A DNA stretch of 5,583 bases. Origin: Planctomycetota bacterium (GTDB taxonomy: Bacteria; Planctomycetota; Planctomycetia; Pirellulales; Lacipirellulaceae). Positions 1 through 4,557 of the stretch are shown here, one piece after another. Under the pieces are notes generated by a model. The model was not told where the DNA came from, made no database searches, and saw only the letters and a program-made list of their open reading frames with translations. The stretch's first letter is position 1; every line of letters begins with the position of its first letter. The position numbers and the translations under genes are program-made. The stretch is taken from positions 1 through 5,583 of the forward strand of contig JAJDEE010000359.1 of the NCBI GenBank assembly GCA_029259975.1, written 5' to 3'.

Positions 1-187
1 CGATCTCCATGAAATCGACGAAGTCCACGCCTTCGTAGCGCCCAAACTGGTCGGCGGAAAGCTCGCTGCCACGCCGATCGCCGGGACAGGTCTCGAGAAA
101 ATGTCGGCTGCTATCCAACTCGACCATGTGCAGACCGAAATGCTGGGCCAGGAAATTCATTTCTGCGGCTATCCCAAGTGGCTCTGA
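1..187 (+). CDS. ribD: RibD C-terminus (riboflavin biosynthesis reductase domain), partial
   Basis: This is the last 61 codons of a gene entering from the left; the first complete codon starts at position 2 and the stop is TGA at 185-187. The translation includes DEVHAFVAPKLVGGK, then TPIAGTGLEKM, and ends HFCGYPKWL. This matches the closing part of the RibD reductase domain (RibD_C, dihydrofolate-reductase-like fold), where an 'APKL(V/I)GG' strand-turn is followed by a 'P..G.G' loop and a final strand carrying 'D(V/I)H..G'. RibD is cytosolic. Its N-terminal half deaminates the pyrimidine formed from GTP, and its C-terminal half reduces the ribosyl side chain with NADPH. Only the reductase end is visible, so a stand-alone reductase (RibD_C-only protein) cannot be excluded. 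The downstream DNA is a gene remnant and a terminator, so no riboflavin operon continues here. Confidence 0.85.
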   Translation, partial: DLHEIDEVHAFVAPKLVGGKLAATPIAGTGLEKMSAAIQLDHVQTEMLGQEIHFCGYPKWL

Positions 188-202
188 CAGCAATGGCCTC
201 TA

Positions 203-304
203 AATTCGATTGATGATTTCGGCTACGCTGCTGTACCCGAGCCAACGACCTTGCTCCTCGGCCTAAGTAGCCTACTCACATTCGTCGCAGGCCGGCGTCG
301 CTAA
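203..304 (+). pseudogene. Remnant of a PEP-CTERM protein (C-terminal sorting signal only)
   Basis: Directly after the ribD stop, and in the same frame, the DNA reads N-S-I-D-D-F-G-Y-A-A, then VPEPTTLLLG, a hydrophobic stretch LSSLLTFVAG, and RRR before TAA at 302-304. This is a textbook PEP-CTERM tail: a VPEP motif, a transmembrane helix of about 16 residues, and a terminal arginine cluster. Such tails direct exported proteins to exosortase processing and are abundant in Planctomycetota. The 'IDDFGYAAVPEP' approach is also typical of these proteins. No start codon, signal peptide or body domain precedes it, because the frame is closed by the ribD stop 15 nt upstream. I read it as the surviving 3' end of a deleted exported-protein gene, still followed by an intact terminator. 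Translational readthrough of the ribD TGA would attach the tail to a cytosolic enzyme, which is unlikely. Confidence 0.72.
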
Positions 305-344
305 CACCATCGTTTCTCCAGATCAATGCCCCTTGATCATTAAA

Positions 345-380
345 AGGCCGTCCAACCACAGGCGTTGGCGGCCTCTTTTT
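345..380 (+). terminator. Intrinsic terminator
   Basis: The stem is AGGCCG (345-350), one bulged T (351) and CCAAC (352-356). It closes on GTTGG (364-368) and CGGCCT (369-374) across a 7-nt loop, and C plus TTTTT follows (375-380). An A-run before the stem (342-345) could extend pairing into the U-tract. It lies 40 nt after the PEP-CTERM remnant's stop, so it probably belonged to that lost gene and now ends ribD transcription. Confidence 0.85.
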
Positions 381-420
381 GGTTACTAGCATCTTTAGGA
401 GAGCGGCAGTTGAGAATTTA

Positions 421-485
421 CCGTAGGATAGGCTTCCAGCCTGTCCGTGGTGCTTTGACCGACAGGCTGGAAGCCTATCCTACGG
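421..485. repeat. Long palindromic dispersed repeat (25-bp perfect arms)
   Basis: The left arm 421-445 (beginning CCGTAGGATAGGC and ending CAGCCTGTC) is the exact reverse complement of 461-485, with a 15-nt spacer (446-460). One bulged G (486) lets pairing extend to ATTTA (416-420) against TAAAT (487-491). The 'GTAGGATAGGCTTCCAGCC' type of sequence is one I recognise as a very common intergenic repeat in planctomycete genomes; that is memory, not a search. Transcribed from either strand it would form a very stable hairpin, so it may act as a transcriptional barrier between ribD and the convergent channel gene. Confidence 0.85.
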
Positions 486-519
486 GTAAATACGCCCTGT
501 AATAACCAGGAAAGAAATC

Positions 520-606
520 ACCACAGAGGACGCGGAGTTACGCAGAGAGATTTTTGTGAACTGGCCTCATTCACTTTTCTCTGCGATCCTCTGCGTCCTC
601 TGTGGT
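520..606. repeat. Second palindromic dispersed repeat, 'CCACAGAGGACGC' type
   Basis: The arms 520-547 and 579-606 are reverse complements at 24 of 28 positions, around a 31-nt spacer. The outer 14 bp (ACCACAGAGGACGC) and the inner 7 bp (CGCAGAG) are perfect, and the mismatches cluster in the middle. The family differs in sequence from the palindrome at 421-485. Similar 'CACAGAGG' inverted repeats occur between genes in many environmental bacteria, as far as I recall. On the + strand AAAACTTTTT follows (607-616), which could help it act as a terminator. Confidence 0.8.
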
Positions 607-713
607 AAAACTTTTTACATCGTGCTCGTCGTATTTTTTTGATTCAAAACTACGCACAATAGCAAAATGAACATATCCAGTTGAGGTTGGTAAATTCTCA
701 ACGGCCGTTCGCC

Positions 714-1574
714 TTAGGACAAGGCCGCGCCACAATTGCCGCAATACTTTGCAGAGTGAACATGATCTTCACACGAACAACTTGGGCAGACACGTGACTC
801 GCCCGCTGGGCCACCTTGCGACATCACTTCGGCAGTAAAAATGCCTGTAGGTACAATAATAATCGCGTAGCCAAATAGCATGACCATCGCAGCGAGCGTT
901 TGGCCGGCGAGCGTTTCGGGAGCGATGTCGCCGTAGCCGACGGTCGTCATCGTGACGATTGCCCAATAAATACTGCGCGGAATACTATCAAAACCGCTCC
1001 CCGCGTCACGTTCGATCAGATACATCACCGTTCCCAAAATCACAATCGCACAAAAAATCACTGACAAAAAGACCGTGATCTTGGTCCAGGCTCTTTTGAG
1101 CGCACTCAACAACGTGTTGGCTTCGGCGACGTGCTGCCCCATTTTGAAAATACGAAAGACGCGTAGCAATCGCAGTGTACGGACCGTCGCCAAGACATGC
1201 GTACCACGAAAAAACAGCCCCAGATACGTCGGCAGCAGCGCCAACAGATCAACAATTCCGAAAAAACTCCACACGTATCGCGAAGGTTTCGCAACGCATG
1301 CTAGTCGCATAACAAACTCGACGCTAAACAGTAGCGTGATCGCCCATTCGATCGAGTGCAGCCAACCGATCAGCTGCGGGTGCATCTTTTCCAGCTCTAG
1401 GTCAGGCAGACTTTCGAGCATCACCACGGCAATACTTACCAAGATCACCACCAACAACCCAACATCAAACGCCTTACCCGCCGGCGACTCAGCCTCGAAA
1501 ATAATTTCGTACCACCTCCGCTGCCATTCTGCGGGGCCGGGCGAGATTTTTGTGGAAGAATCGTTCGTTGGCAT
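714..1574 (-). CDS. Voltage-gated-type potassium channel with C-terminal zinc ribbon
   Basis: This 286-residue protein has the full six-helix layout of the Ion_trans family. S1 is near residues 36-54, S2 74-92, S3 102-122, S4 about 130-145, S5 165-188 and S6 225-250. S4 has a basic residue every third position (R132, R135, R138, R141, K144), as in a voltage sensor. The pore loop carries the K+ selectivity filter TVGYGD at 211-216. After S6 comes a short cytoplasmic tail with C263/C266 and C278/C281, two CxxC knuckles forming a probable zinc ribbon in place of an RCK or cyclic-nucleotide domain. It probably carries voltage-dependent K+ flux across the inner membrane as a tetramer. The frame is open 60 codons further upstream, but that stretch contains a dispersed repeat and no channel sequence, so I use ATG at 1574. 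No Shine-Dalgarno sequence is evident. It lies 225 nt behind the gene at 1800-2285. Confidence 0.9.
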   Translation of the reverse strand: MPTNDSSTKISPGPAEWQRRWYEIIFEAESPAGKAFDVGLLVVILVSIAVVMLESLPDLELEKMHPQLIGWLHSIEWAITLLFSVEFVMRLACVAKPSRYVWSFFGIVDLLALLPTYLGLFFRGTHVLATVRTLRLLRVFRIFKMGQHVAEANTLLSALKRAWTKITVFLSVIFCAIVILGTVMYLIERDAGSGFDSIPRSIYWAIVTMTTVGYGDIAPETLAGQTLAAMVMLFGYAIIIVPTGIFTAEVMSQGGPAGESRVCPSCSCEDHVHSAKYCGNCGAALS

Positions 1575-1608
1575 GAAAACAAGTCTAAAGGGTAGTTCTG
1601 AAATAGGG

Positions 1609-1640
1609 AACGCCAATGGACGCAGATAGGCGCGGATAAG
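1609..1640. repeat. Fragment of an intergenic repeat, 'CGCCAATGGACGCAGAT' type
   Basis: The sequence AACGCCAATGGACGCAGAT and the following AGGCGCGGATAAG read on the other strand as 'TTATCCGCG..TATCTGCGTCCATTGGCG'. I recognise this as a widespread intergenic repeat element in planctomycetes and other environmental bacteria (from memory). Usually it occurs as one arm of a palindrome; here I find only one arm. It sits 35 nt upstream of the channel ATG, inside the open frame extending upstream, and so argues against a longer channel protein. Confidence 0.5.
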
Positions 1641-1799
1641 GGGTACCGCCAGAACCGTGCAAAAATGCAGGCTGGGGTGCGCCGGCGTTTCACGCTGAAC
1701 GCAGGAAAGGTAATTTGACTTTCTGTGACGAGACAGCCCTCTGCAGCAGACCATAAGTCGTTGGTTCGTCGCAAATGGATTTCGAATTAGCTCGCTAAA

Positions 1800-2285
1800 C
1801 TAGCGATTCATTGACCTCATCACACTCTCTGCCATCATCAATAGGCCGAACGCGAAAGGAGGCAACGCGATTAAACCGATAGCCAGCAGACTGACACTTT
1901 TTGACTCGTTTCCAATTTGATTACGTTGAGTCACTACAAGTACACCAGCGGTTATCCCGACTACAACTACTTGGGCCATCCAAGACCAGAAGAGAATGAT
2001 TGGAAGCCCGTATGTTGCCGCTGACTCAGCAGATGTAAAAGCAGTGCAATAGTAGTGCACTGTTTTTCCTGTCAGCAATAGGACAAAAAGTGTTGGCAGA
2101 AGCAATGCGAAGTTAGCCAATCGGCTCTTTCGAGTCATCCAATTTAGCCCAGCACAACCACCGAGAATTGCAATCTGCGGAACTACCAAAATTGTGAAAG
2201 TCGTGAAACTTGGACAGGCTCCCCAACTCGTGAAGGCTATCACTAGTGAGCTAAGCAAGCACATGAAGACCATGATTCGATACAT
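1800..2285 (-). CDS. Small multi-pass membrane protein of unknown function
   Basis: This 161-residue protein belongs to no family I recognise. It is mostly hydrophobic, with about five predicted membrane helices: residues 3-21, 30-50, 58-74, 94-118 and 132-152. Short basic linkers (T51-R-K-S-R55 and R121-N-Q) suggest cytoplasmic loops. The first segment ends SWGACPSF and could alternatively be an uncleaved signal anchor. There is no catalytic motif, heme ligand pair or transporter signature. I chose ATG at 2285 because it begins directly at a hydrophobic segment and lies about 40 nt behind a consensus -10 box. A TTG at 2312 would add nine residues but would leave a leader of only about 13 nt. 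No clear Shine-Dalgarno sequence is seen. It is co-oriented with the channel gene, with a 225-nt gap, so shared transcription is possible but not shown. The frame is uninterrupted and codon use is ordinary, so it is probably a real gene. Confidence 0.7.
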   Translation of the reverse strand: MYRIMVFMCLLSSLVIAFTSWGACPSFTTFTILVVPQIAILGGCAGLNWMTRKSRLANFALLLPTLFVLLLTGKTVHYYCTAFTSAESAATYGLPIILFWSWMAQVVVVGITAGVLVVTQRNQIGNESKSVSLLAIGLIALPPFAFGLLMMAESVMRSMNR

Positions 2286-2332
2286 TTGATTACCACGATA
2301 CGTCGGAGCCAAGTTTTTCTGCTGATAGTTGG

Positions 2333-2341
2333 ATTATAGCA
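2333..2341 (-). promoter_or_regulatory. Extended -10 promoter for the membrane-protein gene
   Basis: Read on the - strand this is TGCTATAAT: a perfect TATAAT hexamer preceded by the TGn extension typical of sigma-70 promoters that tolerate a poor -35 box. No good -35 hexamer is seen at the standard distance. Transcription would start near 2326, giving a leader of about 40 nt to the ATG at 2285. Confidence 0.5.
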
Positions 2342-2577
2342 ACCCGCCGCTCATCGGTATCCATCTGCGGTTCCTATTGATTTCATTTATGTATTACACT
2401 CGATTGCAGCTACCAAACGGTATCAACACAACCGTCACGTTCCCACTGCAGGCCCTATCCAGCAAGGCATCTGTCAAACCTTTGCGCCCTTGCCGATTTT
2501 CTCAGTGAGAATTTCTTGAAAAGCGTGAACTTTCGCTGATGCGTGCCGTGCAACCTCGATTGCGCGGGTAAGGTTTA

Positions 2578-2655
2578 GTGTGCCGGGCAGACACAACAGT
2601 TGCCTTGCCGAGGCGAGCTTTTGAATGGCTCCTCATAGGCTCGCCCGACGCACAC
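2578..2655 (+). ncRNA. Potentially structured RNA segment in the PilZ-like gene's leader
   Basis: GTGTGCCGGGC (2578-2588) can pair with GCCCGACGCACAC (2643-2655), giving an 11-bp stem with a two-base bulge (2648-2649). Inside it are small hairpins GCCT/AGGC (2602-2605 with 2611-2614) and GAGC/GCTC (2615-2618 with 2628-2631). An alternative 7-bp stem, GGCGAGC (2612-2618) with GCTCGCC (2639-2645), competes for the same 3' strand. I recognise no riboswitch family. The strand assignment assumes it is transcribed with the gene at 2862, which is 206 nt away. Confidence 0.25.
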
Positions 2656-2812
2656 CTTGGCGGTCACGACAAGTGACGTGCAACCTTTTCTTGATGACGG
2701 ATCTTCGAGTTTCGAGGCACTCACACGAGTGATGAACCTTGCTGACAGGACGGGGGTCCTGAATGATGCGAGGCGCCTACTTTTTTCGGAAATGATCGAA
2801 AGTACCTGGAGT

Positions 2813-2836
2813 GGCCGCGTCCGTAGCGGCGCGGCC
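2813..2836 (+). promoter_or_regulatory. GC-rich leader hairpin just before the ribosome-binding site
   Basis: GGCCGCG (2813-2819), a bulged T and CCG (2821-2823) pair with CGG (2827-2829) and CGCGGCC (2830-2836) across a TAG triloop, giving ten mostly G-C pairs. It ends 12 nt before the GGAGG box of the gene at 2862. It lacks a U-tract, so it is not an intrinsic terminator. It could shield the message or influence translation; the function is inferred. Confidence 0.45.
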
Positions 2837-2848
2837 GCTTCAAAACCT

Positions 2849-2853
2849 GGAGG
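2849..2853 (+). promoter_or_regulatory. Shine-Dalgarno site that fixes the PilZ-like start
   Basis: GGAGG lies 8 nt before ATG at 2862, an ideal spacing. It decides between this ATG and upstream in-frame candidates such as the one at 2811, which lies inside the hairpin region. Confidence 0.85.
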
Positions 2854-2861
2854 ATCACACG

Positions 2862-3284
2862 ATGAAATTACACCAATATTCCCGCACTTGGTCCCAAAAA
2901 TTGGGCCAGGGCGAATTAGAACTCCGTCGCCTAGTCTCCGCAGCGGTTGCTCAGTATCGCAGCCCCGGGTTCGAAGACGCGGATGCGGATGCTCCTGCTC
3001 ATCAATTACGCAATCGCAGGCGTCTACAGGCGCATCTTGTACCGTTTGACGAGCATGGAAAAACTGGCCCTTCGTGCCAGATTGTTGTGAAAGATTTCGA
3101 CGAACGTGGTATCACGTTTCAACATCCTCAGCCTCTGCACGACCGTCGCGCGTTGGTTGTGCTGGAGGGTCTGAACCTTGGCCGGATTGCTGCTGAAGTC
3201 GATCTCTCGTGGTGTCGTTTTTCTGGACGTGGTCAGTACACCAGCGGCGGACGGTTCGTCCAGCTGGTGGACAAGACCGCCTAA
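2862..3284 (+). CDS. PilZ-like domain protein
   Basis: This 140-residue soluble protein has a helical N-terminus (1-35, basic and polar), an acidic linker (FEDADADAP, 37-45), and a domain of about 90 residues resembling PilZ. An arginine cluster RNRRR sits at 50-54, followed by strands VVKDFDERGITF (75-86) and a hydrophobic strand ALVVLEGL (97-104). It finishes with DLSWCRF (114-120) and a closing GGRFVQ (129-134). In canonical PilZ, RxxxR and (D/N)xSxxG contact cyclic di-GMP. Here the second motif reads DFDERG (78-83), with Asp in place of Ser, so nucleotide binding may be weak or absent. The likely role is a c-di-GMP-responsive or structural adaptor in the cytoplasm; the partner is unknown. 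The ATG with its GGAGG box is a confident start. The gene is followed by a structured tail and terminator rather than by a co-transcribed gene. Confidence 0.65.
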   Translation: MKLHQYSRTWSQKLGQGELELRRLVSAAVAQYRSPGFEDADADAPAHQLRNRRRLQAHLVPFDEHGKTGPSCQIVVKDFDERGITFQHPQPLHDRRALVVLEGLNLGRIAAEVDLSWCRFSGRGQYTSGGRFVQLVDKTA

Positions 3285-3328
3285 CCCTTTTCTCAAACCC
3301 CAATGGAATTAGCTTGAGTCGCTGAAGA

Positions 3329-3356
3329 TTGGTTTCCGACATCTGTCCTCTAAGAT
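3329..3356 (+). promoter_or_regulatory. Possible weak promoter for the structured tail RNA
   Basis: TTGGTT (3329-3334), a 16-bp spacer and TAAGAT (3351-3356) give three and four of six matches to the sigma-70 hexamers. If real, it would start an RNA of about 120 nt ending at the terminator at 3482. The match is weak. Confidence 0.2.
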
Positions 3357-3365
3357 GAAAGGATC

Positions 3366-3482
3366 AAACAAAGTTTCAAGCGTAGGCTGTGGCAAAGTAT
3401 TTTACCTTGTCGCAGCCGGGTAATCTCCTCCCTCCCTGACGATGCGGTCGCCCTATGCGTTTGGGCGGCCGCATTGTTTTTT
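3366..3482 (+). ncRNA. Structured 3' UTR or candidate small RNA downstream of the PilZ-like gene
   Basis: Three hairpins follow one another. The first is AAAC-AAA-GTTT (3366-3376). The second has 15-nt arms (3385-3399 with 3403-3417), a TTT loop, two G-U wobbles and one A-C mismatch. The third is the terminator stem (3441-3475) with its U-tract. The region has no open frame of note. The terminator lies about 160 nt beyond the stop codon, farther than needed for simple termination, so a functional 3' UTR or an independent small RNA is plausible. I recognise no known RNA family. Confidence 0.4.
3441..3482 (+). terminator. Intrinsic terminator
   Basis: GATGCGGTCGCCC (3441-3453) pairs with GGGCGGCCGCATT (3463-3475) over 13 positions, with two G-T wobbles and a 9-nt loop. 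G and TTTTTT (3477-3482) follow. It ends the transcript of the PilZ-like gene and separates it from the kinase gene. Confidence 0.9.
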
Positions 3483-3503
3483 GCCTCCCACAGCTACTCT
3501 TTC

Positions 3504-3532
3504 TTGCCCTCCAGCACTGGCTAGCTTAGATT
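3504..3532 (+). promoter_or_regulatory. Candidate sigma-70 promoter for the kinase gene
   Basis: TTGCCC (3504-3509), a 17-bp spacer and TAGATT (3527-3532) match four of six positions in each consensus hexamer at the ideal spacing. It lies just after the terminator at 3482 and about 60 nt before the kinase ATG, where a promoter is expected. Confidence 0.4.
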
Positions 3533-3591
3533 GGGGTCTGAGTCATCTTTCTTCGTTTCCCAAAGTCTCCCCCCAGAGCAGCTAAATCACC

Positions 3592-4476
3592 ATGGGCATC
3601 AGCTCGTTTTTCAAATCTATTCTTGAGGGTGGCAAGGTCGACATCGGCAATCGCTACGAATTCCTGCGCGAAGCGACCTCGGGAACCATGTCCGATTTCT
3701 TCATGGCTCGCGATCGCGAAACCGACCAAATCGTAGGGCTTAAGATTCTCGACAAAAAAAAGCACGACCAACTAGAAATGCGATTCCGTGGCCTCGACAA
3801 GCCTGCAGAGGGCGAAATCGCAACCTCTTTCGACCATCCGCGCATCGTCACCACCCACGGCTATGGCCAGACCACCAAAGGCGAACAATTCCTTGTCATG
3901 GAATTCCTCGAAGGGCCTGGATTGAATTCGCTAATCATCGGTCGCAGCGAGTTGCTCAACGGCAATCGACTAGCGCTGATGCGACATGCCGCCGAGTCAC
4001 TGCTGGTTGTACACGAAGCAGGTTACATCCACCGCGACATCTGTCCTCGCAATTATGTCTGCTCGTCCGATGCGAGTTCGCTCAAGCTCATCGACTTTGG
4101 CTTGACCGTCCCCGAGCAGCCGCAGTTTATGCAGCCCGGCATTCGTACTGGTACGCCGAACTACATGGCTCCCGAGGTGGTGCGCAGAAAGTCGACCGAC
4201 CATCGGCTTGATATTTTTTCGTTCGGAGCCTCGATGTACGAAATGTTTGCTTTCGAACTTCCTTGGCAACGTGGTAGCGGTGACGGGCTAGCAGCCATGA
4301 GCCACGGCCAATCCACGCCGCCGTCATTATCAAAATACTGCCCCAACGTTAATCCTATTATCGACAGCATCATTGCCAAGTGTCTGGTTCCGGAACCAGA
4401 AAATCGTTTGCAATCGATGCGAGAAGTGATAGCGGCCATTGCTCCACTCAAATCTGAAGATGCAGATGCAGAATGA
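3592..4476 (+). CDS. Hanks-type Ser/Thr protein kinase, small cytosolic form with atypical motifs
   Basis: This 294-residue protein is essentially one kinase domain (about 22-287), with no membrane helix, PASTA or other sensor domain. Visible landmarks are VGLKIL with the ATP lysine K51; a probable alpha-C glutamate at E75 (or E73); the hinge LVMEFLEGPG (101-110); the catalytic loop HRDICPRN (147-154) with base D149 and N154; metal-binding DFG (168-170); the activation-segment end GTPNYMAPE (187-195); the D207 of the F helix (LDIFSFG); and R272. It transfers phosphate from ATP to protein. Two departures stand out. The glycine loop is TSGTMS (29-34), with only the middle glycine kept, and the HRDxK lysine is cysteine (C151). 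The remaining motifs suggest an active enzyme. The ATG at 3592 is used because the family-like N-terminus begins there; there is no good Shine-Dalgarno sequence. The gene is monocistronic between a terminator and a convergent neighbour. Confidence 0.9.
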   Translation: MGISSFFKSILEGGKVDIGNRYEFLREATSGTMSDFFMARDRETDQIVGLKILDKKKHDQLEMRFRGLDKPAEGEIATSFDHPRIVTTHGYGQTTKGEQFLVMEFLEGPGLNSLIIGRSELLNGNRLALMRHAAESLLVVHEAGYIHRDICPRNYVCSSDASSLKLIDFGLTVPEQPQFMQPGIRTGTPNYMAPEVVRRKSTDHRLDIFSFGASMYEMFAFELPWQRGSGDGLAAMSHGQSTPPSLSKYCPNVNPIIDSIIAKCLVPEPENRLQSMREVIAAIAPLKSEDADAE

Positions 4477-4481
4477 GTGGC

Positions 4482-4552
4482 CGGCGCTAGTCGCTGAGGA
4501 TACCCCAACGCAAAGCTTATCTTTCCATTTGATTGACTCGCGGCTGGCGCCG
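4482..4552. terminator. Long hairpin between convergent gene ends
   Basis: CGGCGCTAGTCGCTGAG (4482-4498) pairs with CTCGCGGCTGGCGCCG (4537-4552): 16 pairs with two G-U wobbles and one bulged T (4495), around a 38-nt loop. It fills the 81-nt gap between the kinase stop (4476) and the stop of the leftward gene (4558). It lacks a U-tract on either strand, so it may stabilise 3' ends or assist factor-dependent termination rather than act as a classical terminator. Confidence 0.5.
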
Positions 4553-4557
4553 TCGAC

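Larger units (their letters stand above)
404..707. repeat. Block bounded by 19-bp inverted repeats, containing two palindromic repeats
   Basis: CGGCAGTTGAGAATTTACC at 404-422 reappears inverted at 689-707 with one mismatch (18 of 19 identical on the reverse strand). The 304-bp segment between the outer ends holds no plausible gene, only two different long palindromes (421-485 and 520-606) and AT-rich DNA (607-688). A 6-bp direct repeat TTAGGA lies just outside on both sides (395-400 and 714-719), but it does not abut the ends symmetrically. The arrangement resembles a small non-autonomous element or nested repeat insertions. No transposase is present. Confidence 0.5.
2313..2861. other. Divergent intergenic region, no convincing gene
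   Basis: This 549-nt stretch separates the leftward membrane-protein gene from the rightward PilZ-like gene. It contains the leftward extended -10 box (2333-2341), a potentially structured segment (2578-2655), a perfect 6-bp hairpin CAGGAC-GGGG-GTCCTG (2746-2761), a tight GC-rich hairpin (2813-2836) and a Shine-Dalgarno box (2849-2853). An open frame runs rightward from 2657 into the PilZ-like gene, but it has only a TTG start and no ribosome site. I see no other gene in 2342-2577. Confidence 0.6.

Noticed and set aside
680..702. GTTGAG/CTCAAC hairpin as a terminator of the channel gene
   Set aside because: The 6-bp stem is weak and no U-tract follows on the - strand. The larger palindromes beyond it are better candidates for stopping transcription.
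1075..1629. 184-codon open frame on the + strand opposite the channel gene
   Set aside because: It is antisense to conserved channel motifs (S4 arginines, S1-S3) and its translation is low-complexity Ser/Thr/Arg/Asn without domain features. It is a shadow frame.
2547..2686. Direct repeat CGTGCAACCT at 2547-2556 and 2677-2686
   Set aside because: A single pair of 10-mers 130 bp apart without further similarity is plausible by chance and has no supporting structure.
2657..3049. Rightward open frame of 130 codons overlapping the PilZ-like gene
   Set aside because: It has only a TTG start with no ribosome site. Its second half overlaps the better-supported gene in another frame, and its sequence shows no recognisable domain. 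The stretch 2681-2830 looks slightly protein-like, so a decayed remnant is not fully excluded.
3385..3426. Possible GEMM (cyclic di-GMP-I) riboswitch, suggested by CAGCCGGGT near a PilZ-like gene
   Set aside because: Only the short 3' motif resembles it. The GGACGCAAAGCC core and the GNRA-capped P1b helix are missing, and the element lies downstream of the gene rather than in a leader, apart from the distant kinase start.
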